Shown here: piece after piece, positions 42,452-50,969 of the stretch
Layout of the letters: the number at the start of each line of letters is the position of its first letter
How positions within the stretch are numbered: position 1 is the stretch's first letter
NCBI GenBank assembly: GCA_029263715.1
Contig: JAJUFP010000007.1
Coordinates: 88,319-152,318, forward strand
Direction: 5' to 3'
Origin: Nitrososphaera sp.
GTDB taxonomy: Archaea; Thermoproteota; Nitrososphaeria; Nitrososphaerales; Nitrososphaeraceae
DNA length: 64,000 nucleotides
Made by a program: the position numbers and the translations under genes
The notes under the pieces: generated by a model
What the model saw: the letters and a program-made list of their open reading frames with translations, nothing else
Database searches by the model: none
Told to the model about the DNA's origin: nothing

Positions 42452-44062
42452 TTATATTACGTTGACCCTGACGGCCTTGAGGACTGTCACGTCGCCGGTG
42501 TCCATCCCAAGCATCAGGATGTACTGACCGGGGGCAAGGTCTTCTGCCGGCGTAAATACAAAGGAAACCTGTTTTGAACTACCGGCGGTCAGCGATACGG
42601 CAGACTCGCTGAATATGCCTGTCGAGCTTCCAAGCTGACCGGTGTTGGTAAATGTGCCGGAGGCAGCCATCGTGCCCCTTACATCAGCAGATGAGTTTAC
42701 CGTAACCTTGATCTCTGTGCTGTCGCCCTTTCTCACGGTCACTTCGTCGTCTGCTGAAACTGAGAACGGTATCTGGGCCTTTGAATCAATGCGGCCTATC
42801 TTGTTCTCGCTCCATTCGGTGAACCAGACCTGTCCGTCTGGGCCCACCGAGAACTGGAGTGCGTTGGCAATTCCGCAGCTCGCCGCGCCTTCAGGACAGT
42901 TGGCCCAGTTTTCATTCTGGGTGGGGATCCAGTACTCCACCAGCGTGCCGGTCTTGGTGTCAAACCGGTCTATCTTGTTTCCAACGTGCTGGTTGAACCA
43001 TATCGCGCCGTCCGGCGCCTTTTCAATCCAGTAAGGCAGCGTGTACGCGTTGGGCGGCGCTGGGCCACCGTACAGCCGGTCTGAGGCCACAGAAGTGGTG
43101 TACTTTGTCAGATCGCCGCTGGCAGGATCCAGCTTAAAGAATATGCTGGTGCCGTGGTCCGTGACCCAGACGTTTCCAGAATCGTCCACTGCAAGGCCCA
43201 CCGGCGAGTTGAGTTCCTGGGGCAGGTCGTAAATCTTGGTATCCTTGGTTACCGTGTCGTAGCGGAAGACCTGGCCTTTTTCCTGGAAGGCAAGAACCGA
43301 TGTCCAGACAGCGTTTCTCTCCTTATCAACAACTACAGAGCCGGAACTTATCTTGAAATCGGTTACGTCTTTGAACCCGTCAAGGGGCAGCTTTATCTCT
43401 GTAAAGCCATCAGATGTGCCGCTCTTCATCTTTGAGACCTCGCCAAAGAAAAGCGAAGTAGAGCGGACTCCAACAATGTACATGTTACCGTCAGAATCAA
43501 AATCAAAGGATATTGGCTGGGCAGCTGGAACCTTGAAGGAATCGAACGTGCCGGCTGCCTTGTCAAACCTCCAGAGCAGGTTTGCCTTGTCGTCGGTGAA
43601 CCAGACGTTGCCAGCCGAGTCGGTCTTGGCCGCCCAGGTCATAGAAAACTCGATGGGGTTTGACCGCGTCGGCCATGAGGGGGTCAGGAATTCCTGGAAC
43701 TTGCCGTCAGCAAAGACACCAACCGAGCCGTTCTTTGACGACACATAGTAGACGCCGTCGCCTTCCGCCGTGATGCCAAGGGGCATCTCGCACTCGTTTG
43801 GCAAGACGTACTCTGTTACGTAGGCGTTGGAGTTGGTCACCGCGTCTGGCCCGCAAAACTGGGTCCTGAACAGCTGCAGTTGTTGCTGTCTTGACTCCTC
43901 CAGGTTTCTCTGGACTTCATCATTATTGCTGGCAGGGTTCCTGCCAAGCGTGGTTACTGAAAAAACTGCTACAACGAGAATTCCAATGACGGCGTAAATG
44001 ATAATCCTCTTGTTAGAAGATCTGCTCTTGCCGGGCAATGGCAAGAATCCTGTCCTGTCCAA
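42452..44062 (-). CDS. Exported beta-propeller protein (Vgb/NHL-like)
   Basis: A 536-residue protein with an N-terminal span (about 20-40, IIIYAVIGILVVAVFSVTTL). The extracytoplasmic part is a streptogramin-lyase-like beta-propeller with repeated strands ending in DSxGNVWFTD, DSDGNMYIVG, DDSGNVWVTDHG, APDGAIWFNQ, GPDGQVWFTEW. The C-terminal 110 residues are Ig-like beta domains (VSADDEVTVRKGDSTEIKVTV). Catalytic residues of Vgb cannot be confirmed; more likely a surface binding or electron-transfer-linked protein. Confidence 0.8.
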   Translation of the reverse strand: MDRTGFLPLPGKSRSSNKRIIIYAVIGILVVAVFSVTTLGRNPASNNDEVQRNLEESRQQQLQLFRTQFCGPDAVTNSNAYVTEYVLPNECEMPLGITAEGDGVYYVSSKNGSVGVFADGKFQEFLTPSWPTRSNPIEFSMTWAAKTDSAGNVWFTDDKANLLWRFDKAAGTFDSFKVPAAQPISFDFDSDGNMYIVGVRSTSLFFGEVSKMKSGTSDGFTEIKLPLDGFKDVTDFKISSGSVVVDKERNAVWTSVLAFQEKGQVFRYDTVTKDTKIYDLPQELNSPVGLAVDDSGNVWVTDHGTSIFFKLDPASGDLTKYTTSVASDRLYGGPAPPNAYTLPYWIEKAPDGAIWFNQHVGNKIDRFDTKTGTLVEYWIPTQNENWANCPEGAASCGIANALQFSVGPDGQVWFTEWSENKIGRIDSKAQIPFSVSADDEVTVRKGDSTEIKVTVNSSADVRGTMAASGTFTNTGQLGSSTGIFSESAVSLTAGSSKQVSFVFTPAEDLAPGQYILMLGMDTGDVTVLKAVRVNVI

Positions 44063-44109
44063 ATATATCTTTTACAAAGCAGACATAATATAGGGCGACG
44101 GACAATGTC

Positions 44110-45021
44110 TTGTGCTTGACGCAGGTAACGCCGCCGGGCACAAAGCAGCGGGGGTATCTAGGTTACCTGTCGGTTTTGCTTGCATCCGCGCTTTTCGGAT
44201 CAGTCTTTGCTATAGCCAAGGTGCCTCTTGCCACGGTTGACCCCCTCAGCCTCTCGGCGCTGGTGTACCTGATATCCGGCCTTTCGCTGATACCCTTTGC
44301 CAGGGCATCGTTCCGCCTAAAATCGACGCGGGAGTCCAAGTACATCTTGGCCATAACCGGGTTTGGCGCCGTTGCAGCCCCGCTTTTGCTGATGTACGGG
44401 CTTCAGCAGACCGAGGCCTCCGATGCGTCCATCCTCACCAACGGCGAGGTCCTGTTCACCATTATCCTGTCCTCAGTCTTCTTTGGAGAAAAGCCCAAGG
44501 GCAGGATGGGGCTTTTTGCTGTAATCCTGGTCATAATCGGCCTTTTCATGGCCACCACCAACATGGAATTTTCTGACACCATACTACAGTTCAATGCCGG
44601 CAACATCATGATACTGGCAGCCATGTCCCTCTGGGCCGTTGACAACAACCTCAGCAGGAGGCTGACGGTGTTCTCAGACATGAGCCCAGCCAAGATGGCG
44701 ATGCTCAAGTCCCTGATAGGCGGAAGCACAATGCTTGCCATCGCCGTGGCTGCAGGCAGAGGAGGCGACATTGCGGCCATCAACCCCGACCTCTGGCCGC
44801 TGATAATTGGCATGGCCGCGTCAGGGTTTGGCGGCGCTCTCTTGCTGTTTCTTGAAGGCATCAAGCGGATTGGGACCATCAAGACTATGTCCGTGTTCTC
44901 CACAGTCCCCATATTCGGGATAGTGGTAGCCGCCCTCACCCTTGGCGAGTCCATAAGCGTTTTTCAGGGGATCGCCACCGGCCTGATAGTGCTTGGAATA
45001 GTCCTGATAAGCCGGCGCTAG
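44110..45021 (+). CDS. EamA/DMT-family transporter
   Basis: A 303-residue protein with ten spans in two EamA halves: about 15-150 (YLSVLLASALFGSVFAIAKV ...) and 165-300 (GNIMILAAMSLWAVDNNLSRR ...). TTG start at 44110. In the DMT superfamily such proteins export amino acids or metabolites. Its end overlaps pth2 by 4 bp. Confidence 0.85.
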   Translation: MCLTQVTPPGTKQRGYLGYLSVLLASALFGSVFAIAKVPLATVDPLSLSALVYLISGLSLIPFARASFRLKSTRESKYILAITGFGAVAAPLLLMYGLQQTEASDASILTNGEVLFTIILSSVFFGEKPKGRMGLFAVILVIIGLFMATTNMEFSDTILQFNAGNIMILAAMSLWAVDNNLSRRLTVFSDMSPAKMAMLKSLIGGSTMLAIAVAAGRGGDIAAINPDLWPLIIGMAASGFGGALLLFLEGIKRIGTIKTMSVFSTVPIFGIVVAALTLGESISVFQGIATGLIVLGIVLISRR

Positions 45022-45380
45022 AGCAGCTTTAGGTCGCTAGTTACCCTGTCTATCAGATCCGAGGGAGCGGGGCCTATCCCTATGCAGGTTGTTGTTCCCG
45101 GCGGGATCTGGGTAAGGCCGCTATCCTGCACCTGGACCACCGGCAGGCTGAGGGCCTCAGCGCGCTGCCGGACCTGCATCAGTTCTTCAAAACTGCTGAC
45201 CTTGACTACAACCTTGGCCTGGCCGCCGTAAAACCAGGCATCAAACCATTCTGGCTTTCGCTGCTTGGTACGCTCTGCAGCCATCACGGCGGCATGCGCG
45301 ACCTGCGCCGCTATCTTGCCGGTCCCCATGCCAAGGTCCCTTCTTACCACCATCACCTGCTTGAATTCCAATTGCGTCAT
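45018..45380 (-). CDS. pth2: Peptidyl-tRNA hydrolase, archaeal type (Pth2)
   Basis: A 120-residue Pth2 enzyme that recycles peptidyl-tRNA. Signature: KQVMVVRRDLGMGTGKIAAQVAHAAV (with the catalytic region), KVVVKVSSFEEL, and VQDSGLTQIPPGTTTCIGIGP. It starts at MTQLEFKQ. The archaeal/eukaryotic family, unrelated to bacterial Pth. Confidence 0.95.
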   Translation of the reverse strand: MTQLEFKQVMVVRRDLGMGTGKIAAQVAHAAVMAAERTKQRKPEWFDAWFYGGQAKVVVKVSSFEELMQVRQRAEALSLPVVQVQDSGLTQIPPGTTTCIGIGPAPSDLIDRVTSDLKLL

Positions 45381-45417
45381 AGTTTAATTAATAGAGTGAA
45401 AAATAGATTGCTAGTCC

Positions 45418-46578
45418 TTGTCAGATTTTCAGGTCATCGTGGCAGGAGGCAGCATATCCGGACTTGTAGCGGCCCGCGAGGCTGCGCTGGCCGGAGCCTC
45501 AGTGGCAGTACTTGAGGAGGACTCGGAGATCGGAACGCCGGAGCACTGCGGTGGGCTTGTGAGCATGACTGGCCTTGCCAATATCGGCGTGATTCCTGAC
45601 TCTGCCGCCGTCGAGAACAGCGCGATAAAGAAAGCAAGGGTTCTGTCTCCAAGAAGCGGCTTTGAGCTGAACGCTGAAAAGCAGAAGGTAGTAGTCTTAG
45701 ACAGACGAGTGCTGGACAAGCAGCTGGCCTTTCAGGCGCAGCGGGCCGGCGCGGAGATCCGAGTCAAGTGCTCCGTCCGCTCTGCAACAAGGGACGGCCA
45801 GCACTACACCATCCGGTCTTCTGAAGGCGACATGACCTGCGACTATTTTGTCGATGCAAGAGGTGTCAGCTCCATCATCAACCGGGACAGAAACGGGGTG
45901 CTGCAGTCGGCCCAGTACGAAGTCTACGCCGACTGGATAGAGCGCGATACCATCGAGGTTTCATTTGACAGCGAGAAGTACCCCGGCTTTTTTGCCTGGA
46001 TAATCCCCACCGGTGCCGGCAAGGGCAAGGTGGGCGTTGCCGGCAGGGCAATAAATGCCGCCGGTGCATTAAAGTCCTACATGGACGGCAAGGGCCGGTA
46101 CTCTGTTATGCGCAAGGTATATGCTCCTATCTGGGTCAGCGGCCCCCTCAAGAGCTTTGTGGAGGGCAGGACGGTCCTGGTAGGTGATGCGGCCGGCCAG
46201 ACCAAGCCGACTACTGCCGGCGGCATATACAGCTGCGGCATGGGCGGCCTTTTTGCAGGAAGGGCCGTGGCTGCGGCCTGCAAAAACCAGGACGACAGGA
46301 TGCTTTTAGAGTATGAAAGGAACTGGACATCCGTCTTTGGATCCGAGTTTGACAAGATGCTTCTGGCCAGAAAACTGCTGGAGCGGATGGACAACAAGAC
46401 CATAGACGAGGTCTTCTCGGCTGTTCCAAAAGACGAGCTGGATCGTGCAGAGGGCGATGACTTTGACTTTCACTCCGCGGCGCTATCCAAGATACTGAAA
46501 AAGAGCGCCCCTCGTCTGGTCAAGGCCCTGCTTGGAAACGAAATCCGCCGGCTGTTTGACAGCCAAGACAAGATATAA
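45418..46578 (+). CDS. Geranylgeranyl reductase family FAD enzyme
   Basis: A 386-residue FAD-dependent reductase that saturates geranylgeranyl chains of archaeal lipids. N-terminal Rossmann GxGxxG-like start (VIVAGGSISGLVAAREAALAG), the family EHCGGLVS motif, and the FAD-binding VLVGDAAGQTKPTTAGGIYS near 260. TTG start at 45418; 37 bp divergent from pth2. Membrane-associated. It may act on digeranylgeranylglyceryl phospholipid. Confidence 0.88.
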   Translation: MSDFQVIVAGGSISGLVAAREAALAGASVAVLEEDSEIGTPEHCGGLVSMTGLANIGVIPDSAAVENSAIKKARVLSPRSGFELNAEKQKVVVLDRRVLDKQLAFQAQRAGAEIRVKCSVRSATRDGQHYTIRSSEGDMTCDYFVDARGVSSIINRDRNGVLQSAQYEVYADWIERDTIEVSFDSEKYPGFFAWIIPTGAGKGKVGVAGRAINAAGALKSYMDGKGRYSVMRKVYAPIWVSGPLKSFVEGRTVLVGDAAGQTKPTTAGGIYSCGMGGLFAGRAVAAACKNQDDRMLLEYERNWTSVFGSEFDKMLLARKLLERMDNKTIDEVFSAVPKDELDRAEGDDFDFHSAALSKILKKSAPRLVKALLGNEIRRLFDSQDKI

Positions 46579-46604
46579 ATTCGGATATTTCATCCATGGA
46601 TTGT

Positions 46605-46784
46605 ATGTCTAAACAGATGCAGTTGCCGGTCTGCACTTCATGCAGTAGGCCCATCATGCCTAACGATGAGTGTGTAAAATTCTACTGTCCGTCTTGCGGC
46701 TATGTTTTACTTTGGCGCTGTGAGAGCTGCCGCGAATTTGCAAGGCCATACAAGTGTGTTGGCTGCGGTTTTGAGGGTCCGTAG
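46605..46784 (+). CDS. HVO_2753-type zinc-ribbon protein
   Basis: A 59-residue protein with four C-x2-C knuckles: CTSCSRPI, CPSCGYVLLWRC, CESC, and CVGCGFEG. This matches the archaeal HVO_2753/DUF1610-type family, which lies beside EF-1beta in many archaea. ATG at 46605 is chosen over 46596. It ends 2 bp before EF-1beta, so the two are co-translated. Possibly translation-related. Confidence 0.88.
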   Translation: MSKQMQLPVCTSCSRPIMPNDECVKFYCPSCGYVLLWRCESCREFARPYKCVGCGFEGP

Positions 46785-46786
46785 AA

Positions 46787-47068
46787 ATGGCGCGCCTTGT
46801 TGCAAGGATAAAGATACTGCCTGCTGACTCGGACGTTGATGTTGATACCGTCGCGCAGGGCCTGAAGGGAAACGTGCCCGCTGGCATGGAGCTTAGGGGG
46901 CATGCCAAGGAGCCGCTGGCCTTTGGCCTTAATGCACTGGTTGCCGACTTTTTGCTTGACGACAGCGAGGGCCAGATGGACAAGCTGGAAGAGGCCATCC
47001 GCAGCGTTTCCGGCGTCGGCGAGATAGAAGTGATGAACATCAGCAGACAGTCAGTCAAGATGAAGTAA
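46787..47068 (+). CDS. ef1b: Elongation factor 1-beta (EF-1B)
   Basis: A 93-residue EF-1beta, the nucleotide-exchange factor that reloads EF-1alpha with GTP. Pattern: ARLVARIKILPADSDVDVDTV, FGLNALVADFLLDDSEGQMD, and the final EEAIRSVSGVGEIEVMNI. Preceded at 2 bp by the zinc-ribbon gene and followed by cdc48 (34 bp), an archaeal-typical order. Confidence 0.93.
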   Translation: MARLVARIKILPADSDVDVDTVAQGLKGNVPAGMELRGHAKEPLAFGLNALVADFLLDDSEGQMDKLEEAIRSVSGVGEIEVMNISRQSVKMK

Positions 47069-47102
47069 AACTAATGACCGCATACTCCGGAGGCCTGCCG
47101 CA

Positions 47103-49295
47103 TTGAAGAAGTCCAAGACAGACGGTGAGTTGCCTTCAGTGCAGCTGCGCGTTGCAGAAGCCAAGCACCGGGATGTGGGCAAGCAGCGCGCCAGGCTCGA
47201 CGCCCGTCACATGGATCAGCTGGGAGTCAAACCCGGCGAGGTTGTCCAGCTGGTCGGCAAAAGGTCAACAGCCGTCACAGCGTGGCCGGCAGACGAGGAG
47301 GAGAAAGAACCAGACATCATCCGCATCGACGGCCAGACAAGAAAGAACGCCGGCGTGGGCCTAAACGATCTTTTAACCATACAAAGGGGCGAGAGCAAGA
47401 CGGCCCGGTCCGTGACCCTGATGCCGGTGGGCGACAGCAACATCACCGTTGACAAAGAATTCTGCGAGTTTGTCAAAAGCCGCTTGAGGGGCTTTCCCAT
47501 CAACGAAGGCGACGACATATCCGTGATAATACTTGGAAACCCCATGGACTTTAAGGTGGCCAAGATATCGCCCAAGGCCATTGTCAGGATAGAGCGATCA
47601 ACGAAGCTGAGCATAATGGCGGCTAGTTCCATGGACAAAAAGCCACGGGTAACGTACGAGGAGATCGGCGGGATGCGCGAGCAGATACGCCGCTTACGCG
47701 AGATAGTCGAGCTTCCCATGCGCCACCCCGAAGTCTTTGCAAGGCTTGGAATCGAGCCCCACAGCGGCATCCTGATGTACGGGCCGCCGGGCACCGGCAA
47801 GACCCTGATAGCCAAGGCGCTGGCAGCCGAGTCAGAGGCCAACTTTTACGTGATAAACGGGCCGGAGATAATGAACAAGTACTACGGCGAGACAGAGGCC
47901 CGGCTGCGGGACATATTCAAGGAGGCCAAAGAATCGGCTCCAAGCATAATATTCATTGACGAGATAGACGCCATAGCCCCAAAGCGGGAGGAGGCCTTTG
48001 GCGATGTTGAAAAGCGCGTCGTTGCGCAGCTCTTGGCGCTGATGGATGGCATGTCAGAGCGCGGCCAAGTAATAGTGCTTGGCGCGACCAATCGGCCTGA
48101 AAGCCTTGATCCTGCCCTGAGGCGCCCCGGTCGCTTTGACAGGGAGATAGAGATCGGCGTGCCAAACGCGGAAGGACGGCTTGAGATCCTGCAGATCCAT
48201 ACCAGAGGAATGCCGCTTGCCGACGAGATAAACCTGCCAGAGCTGGCCGGCGACCTGCACGGCTACACCGGCGCCGACATCAAGGCCCTTTGCCGGGAGG
48301 CGGCCATGAAGGCGCTTAGGCGCTACCTGCCAGAGATCGACTTGGAAGGAGACAAGATCTCGCCGGAGATCCTCGAGCAGATGGTGATAACCAACAAGGA
48401 CTTTCGCGACGGCATGAAGGAGATAATACCCACTGCCATGCGCGAGTTCTACGTCGAGGTAGCCCGGGTCCGGTGGAGCGACGTCGGTGGCCTGTACGAG
48501 GCCAAGCGGATACTGCATGACAACCTGATAACCGCGATAAAAGAGCCGGAGAGCTTTACCAAGATGGGCATCAAGCCTCCCAGGGGCGCGCTGCTTTACG
48601 GCCCGCCGGGATGCGGCAAGACCCTGATAGCCAAGGCTCTGGCAACGGAGAGCAACACCAACATCATCATTGTGCGGGGGCCGGAAGTCCTGTCAAAGTG
48701 GGTCGGCGAGTCAGAGAAGGCCATCCGCGAGATATTCCGCAAGGCAAAGGCATCCTCACCATGTGTTGTGGTGTTTGACGAGCTGGACTCCCTCGCCCGG
48801 CCCCGTGGGGGCGGCGACGATATCTCTGGAAACGAACGGGTTGTAAGCCAGCTCTTGACAGAGATAGATGATGCCGGCAACTCTGGAGTCCTCGTCATCG
48901 GCATAACCAATAGGCCGGACCTTGTGGATGCTTCGCTTCTTCGGCCTGGCAGGTTTGATCTCATCGTCTACATCAGCCAGCCAGACGACAAGTCAAGGCA
49001 AGAGATCCTAAAGATAATGACGCAGCACATGCCCCTTGAAAAGGATGTGGACCTGACAGGGCTTGCCCAGTCCACAAAGAACTTTACCGGCGCGGATATT
49101 GCTGCCCTGTGCCGGGAGGCCGCGGTGAGCGCGATGCAGAACAAGTCTCAGACCGTCTCCAACGCGGATTTCGCCAAGGCCCTACGGGCTGTCCGGCCGT
49201 CGGTCACCAAGGAAGTGGAGGACTGGTACGAGTCTGTCCGCAAAAGCCTGACATACGCCATGCCAAAGCCCATGGACAGATCCTATTACGGCTAG
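47103..49295 (+). CDS. cdc48: Cdc48/VCP-type AAA+ ATPase
   Basis: A 730-residue AAA+ ATPase that unfolds proteins for the proteasome. An N-domain (1-190, double-psi barrel), then D1 with Walker A GPPGTGKT and Walker B IIFIDEIDAIAP, then D2 with GPPGCGKT and VVVFDELDSLARP. Arginine-finger and second-region-of-homology sequences are present. Starts with TTG at 47103. The pattern GILMYGPPGTGKT and GALLYGPPGCGKT is diagnostic. It ends 70 bp before mobile element A. Confidence 0.96.
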   Translation: MKKSKTDGELPSVQLRVAEAKHRDVGKQRARLDARHMDQLGVKPGEVVQLVGKRSTAVTAWPADEEEKEPDIIRIDGQTRKNAGVGLNDLLTIQRGESKTARSVTLMPVGDSNITVDKEFCEFVKSRLRGFPINEGDDISVIILGNPMDFKVAKISPKAIVRIERSTKLSIMAASSMDKKPRVTYEEIGGMREQIRRLREIVELPMRHPEVFARLGIEPHSGILMYGPPGTGKTLIAKALAAESEANFYVINGPEIMNKYYGETEARLRDIFKEAKESAPSIIFIDEIDAIAPKREEAFGDVEKRVVAQLLALMDGMSERGQVIVLGATNRPESLDPALRRPGRFDREIEIGVPNAEGRLEILQIHTRGMPLADEINLPELAGDLHGYTGADIKALCREAAMKALRRYLPEIDLEGDKISPEILEQMVITNKDFRDGMKEIIPTAMREFYVEVARVRWSDVGGLYEAKRILHDNLITAIKEPESFTKMGIKPPRGALLYGPPGCGKTLIAKALATESNTNIIIVRGPEVLSKWVGESEKAIREIFRKAKASSPCVVVFDELDSLARPRGGGDDISGNERVVSQLLTEIDDAGNSGVLVIGITNRPDLVDASLLRPGRFDLIVYISQPDDKSRQEILKIMTQHMPLEKDVDLTGLAQSTKNFTGADIAALCREAAVSAMQNKSQTVSNADFAKALRAVRPSVTKEVEDWYESVRKSLTYAMPKPMDRSYYG

Positions 49296-49366
49296 GATCG
49301 AACTTGCCGAGTCGTTTAAGGGATCCTGCTGAAAAATCGGGGTCGTGGCAGAAGCGTACTTTTGCA

Positions 49367-49400
49367 GACGCTGGTGAAAAATCGGGTGAAAACCGATTGC
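49367..49400 (+). repeat. Left terminal inverted repeat of element A
   Basis: 34 bp, beginning GACGCTGGTGAAAAATC and continuing through GGGTGAAAAC to 49400. Complementary to 50456-50423 with 3 mismatches. Abutted on its outside by CTTTTGCA. Confidence 0.85.
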
Positions 49401-49701
49401 CTGCTGAATTCGGGTCATGGCATGTTGAATTAGGGTGATGCTACAATTTTGCGAATAGATAAACCAAGAATGACAATTTCATCAAGATTACAAGCAAACC
49501 TTTTCATGTTTCATGTGATAAATATAACCATGATTGATCCAAGGCGCTTGGCAATCAGAACAAAATCGATATTCCGGCCACTCAGTCAGCGGGAGGCAGC
49601 CATGAACATCACCCGCGTTCAGCTTCTCGTCATCCTCGTCGTCTTGGCGCAGCACGCGAGCATCATCATGTCGTCGGGAGGTAGTTCTGACGGAGGGCAC
49701 C

Positions 49702-50346
49702 ATGGCACAGGTTGACTGGTACATCGAAGGAGTCGAGTTCAGCAATTGCAACTGCGACTACGCCTGTCCTTGTCAGTTCGAGTCACGCCGTCCCACGCAC
49801 GGAGGCTGTCGCGGCTTCGCGGCCGTTCGCATCGATAAGGGCCACTTTGGAGACGTGGCGCTCGATGGCCTCGGCGCAGCCCTCCTCTACGCCTGGCCGG
49901 GACCGATCTACGAGGGCAACGGCGAGTGTCAGGCCGTCATCGATGAGCGGGCGGACGGCAAGCAACGAGACGCTCTTGCTACCGTCCTGTATGGTGGCGA
50001 GACCAACGAGGGGGCGACCCATTGGTGGGTCTATCGGATGATGTCAAGCACCGTCCATCCCCCGCTTTTCAAACACATCGAGTTTGACGTGAATATCGAG
50101 CACCGAAAAGCACGCATCGTGATCCCCGACGTGCTCGAGTCCACCGCCCGTCCGATCCGAAGCCCTGCGACGGGGGCTGAGCATCACGTCCGCATCAACC
50201 TCCCGAATGGGATCGAGTTCGACCTCGCGGAGATCGGCAGTGGTACCACCAAGACGATGGCCTCAATCGCCCTCGACCTCAAGGACACCTACTGTCATTT
50301 CACTGTCCTGCGCCAGTCGGGCAAGGGGGTGGTCCGCTCACGATAG
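49702..50346 (+). CDS. DUF1326 protein carried by element A
   Basis: A 214-residue DUF1326-family protein. The N-terminal Cys motif is C16-x-C18-x3-C22-x-C24 (NCNCDYACPCQF), typical of the family and probably metal-binding. A later HWWVYR and the HPPLFKHIEF region are also family-like. Its codon use and composition (GC-rich, CGC/GTC-rich) differ from neighbours, and the family is mainly bacterial, so horizontal origin is likely. In bacteria it is commonly paired with a DUF2182 membrane protein, which is missing here. A small frame (49602-49715) overlaps its start. Role unknown, possibly metal or redox related. Confidence 0.8.
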   Translation: MAQVDWYIEGVEFSNCNCDYACPCQFESRRPTHGGCRGFAAVRIDKGHFGDVALDGLGAALLYAWPGPIYEGNGECQAVIDERADGKQRDALATVLYGGETNEGATHWWVYRMMSSTVHPPLFKHIEFDVNIEHRKARIVIPDVLESTARPIRSPATGAEHHVRINLPNGIEFDLAEIGSGTTKTMASIALDLKDTYCHFTVLRQSGKGVVRSR

Positions 50347-50422
50347 AATCCAACCGTGTCCACACCAGGGATCTTACACTCCCTCGTTATCGAGTTTTGT
50401 CGTAGGCGGGTCATTAAAGATA

Positions 50423-50456
50423 GCAGTCTGTTTTCACCCGATTTTTCACCAGCGCC
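50423..50456 (-). repeat. Right terminal inverted repeat of element A
   Basis: 34 bp, reverse-complementary to 49367-49400 with 3 mismatches. On the minus strand it begins GGCGCTGGTGAAAAATC. It is directly followed by CTTTTGCA (50457-50464). Confidence 0.85.
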
Positions 50457-50497
50457 CTTTTGCAAAATGTTTATCTTTTTGCCCGCTAATTTTCGTC

Positions 50498-50674
50498 ATG
50501 CCTATAGTAACCGTGGCCATGTACAGCGGGAAAAGTCAAGCTGAGAAAGACAGACTGGCAGAAGCGATCACAGATGACATAGTAAAGATCTTGAAGATAG
50601 ACAAGAAAGAAGTGGTTATAGTTTTTCAAGAAGCGCCACACGGCAATTGGTACAGTTCGGGCATTCGTCTTTGA
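50498..50674 (+). CDS. 4-Oxalocrotonate tautomerase-like protein
   Basis: A 58-residue tautomerase. The mature N-terminal proline that acts as general base follows Met directly (MPIVTVAMYSG), and the chain matches the 4-OT pattern: SQAEKDRLAEAITDDIVKI, VVIVFQEAPHGNWYSSG. A TATA-like GTTTATCTT lies at 50470-50478, about 25 nt before the ATG, fitting a leaderless transcript; element A ends just upstream of it. The substrate is unclear in this organism. Confidence 0.88.
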   Translation: MPIVTVAMYSGKSQAEKDRLAEAITDDIVKILKIDKKEVVIVFQEAPHGNWYSSGIRL

Positions 50675-50756
50675 TGGTCTTTCAAACAATGCAAAAAGCA
50701 ATCTAATTATGCTTGTAGTTATTATACGCCGTACAAGACATTTACTGGTGATACAG

Positions 50757-50969
50757 GTGAACTACCCACTCCGAAACCATGTGTATGAAAAGATCAAGCA
50801 GGCCGGAAACCTGACGGATGTTGAATTGATGAACTCGCTGACAAAGGAAGGCATGGCTTTGCCGGAGGCCGACCTGAACAAGATCCTGCTGGACTTGGAG
50901 ATCTTTGGACTTATCCGGGTATCATGGGTGACCAAAGACAAGCGCAGGATCGAGGTTGCAGAGGCCTAA
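50757..50969 (+). CDS. Small winged-helix-like protein
   Basis: A 70-residue protein from a GTG at 50757 (an ATG 48 bp upstream is also open). HVYEKIKQAGNLTDVELMNSL then EADLNKILLDLEIFGLIRVSW and a wing VTKDKRRIEVAE. It is typical of thaumarchaeal mini-HTH proteins. The end overlaps ctaB by 4 bp, convergent. Target unknown. Confidence 0.6.
   Translation: MNYPLRNHVYEKIKQAGNLTDVELMNSLTKEGMALPEADLNKILLDLEIFGLIRVSWVTKDKRRIEVAEA

Larger units (their letters stand above)
49359..50464. mobile_element. Element A: TIR-flanked cargo element (body 49367-50456) with 8-bp target duplication
   Basis: A 1090-bp insertion. Its ends are inverted repeats (49367-49400 and 50423-50456; 31 of 34 positions identical, both beginning G-R-CGCTGG). 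Both ends are immediately abutted by the same 8-bp direct repeat CTTTTGCA (49359-49366 and 50457-50464), the signature of transposition with target duplication. The only substantial gene inside is a DUF1326 protein; no transposase is present. It sits between cdc48 and the 4-oxalocrotonate tautomerase gene, 5-7 bp upstream of the latter's TATA-like element. Eight-bp duplications are known for ISL3 and IS66 families, among others; family assignment is not possible from the ends. Confidence 0.85.

Noticed and set aside
49296..49358. CTGCTGAAAAATCGG stretch resembling the element A repeat
   Set aside because: Only partial similarity, outside the target duplication; may be an older copy's remnant but not demonstrable.
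49602..49715. 37-residue hydrophobic frame overlapping the DUF1326 start
   Set aside because: Could be a leftover of a DUF2182-like neighbour, but too short to support.
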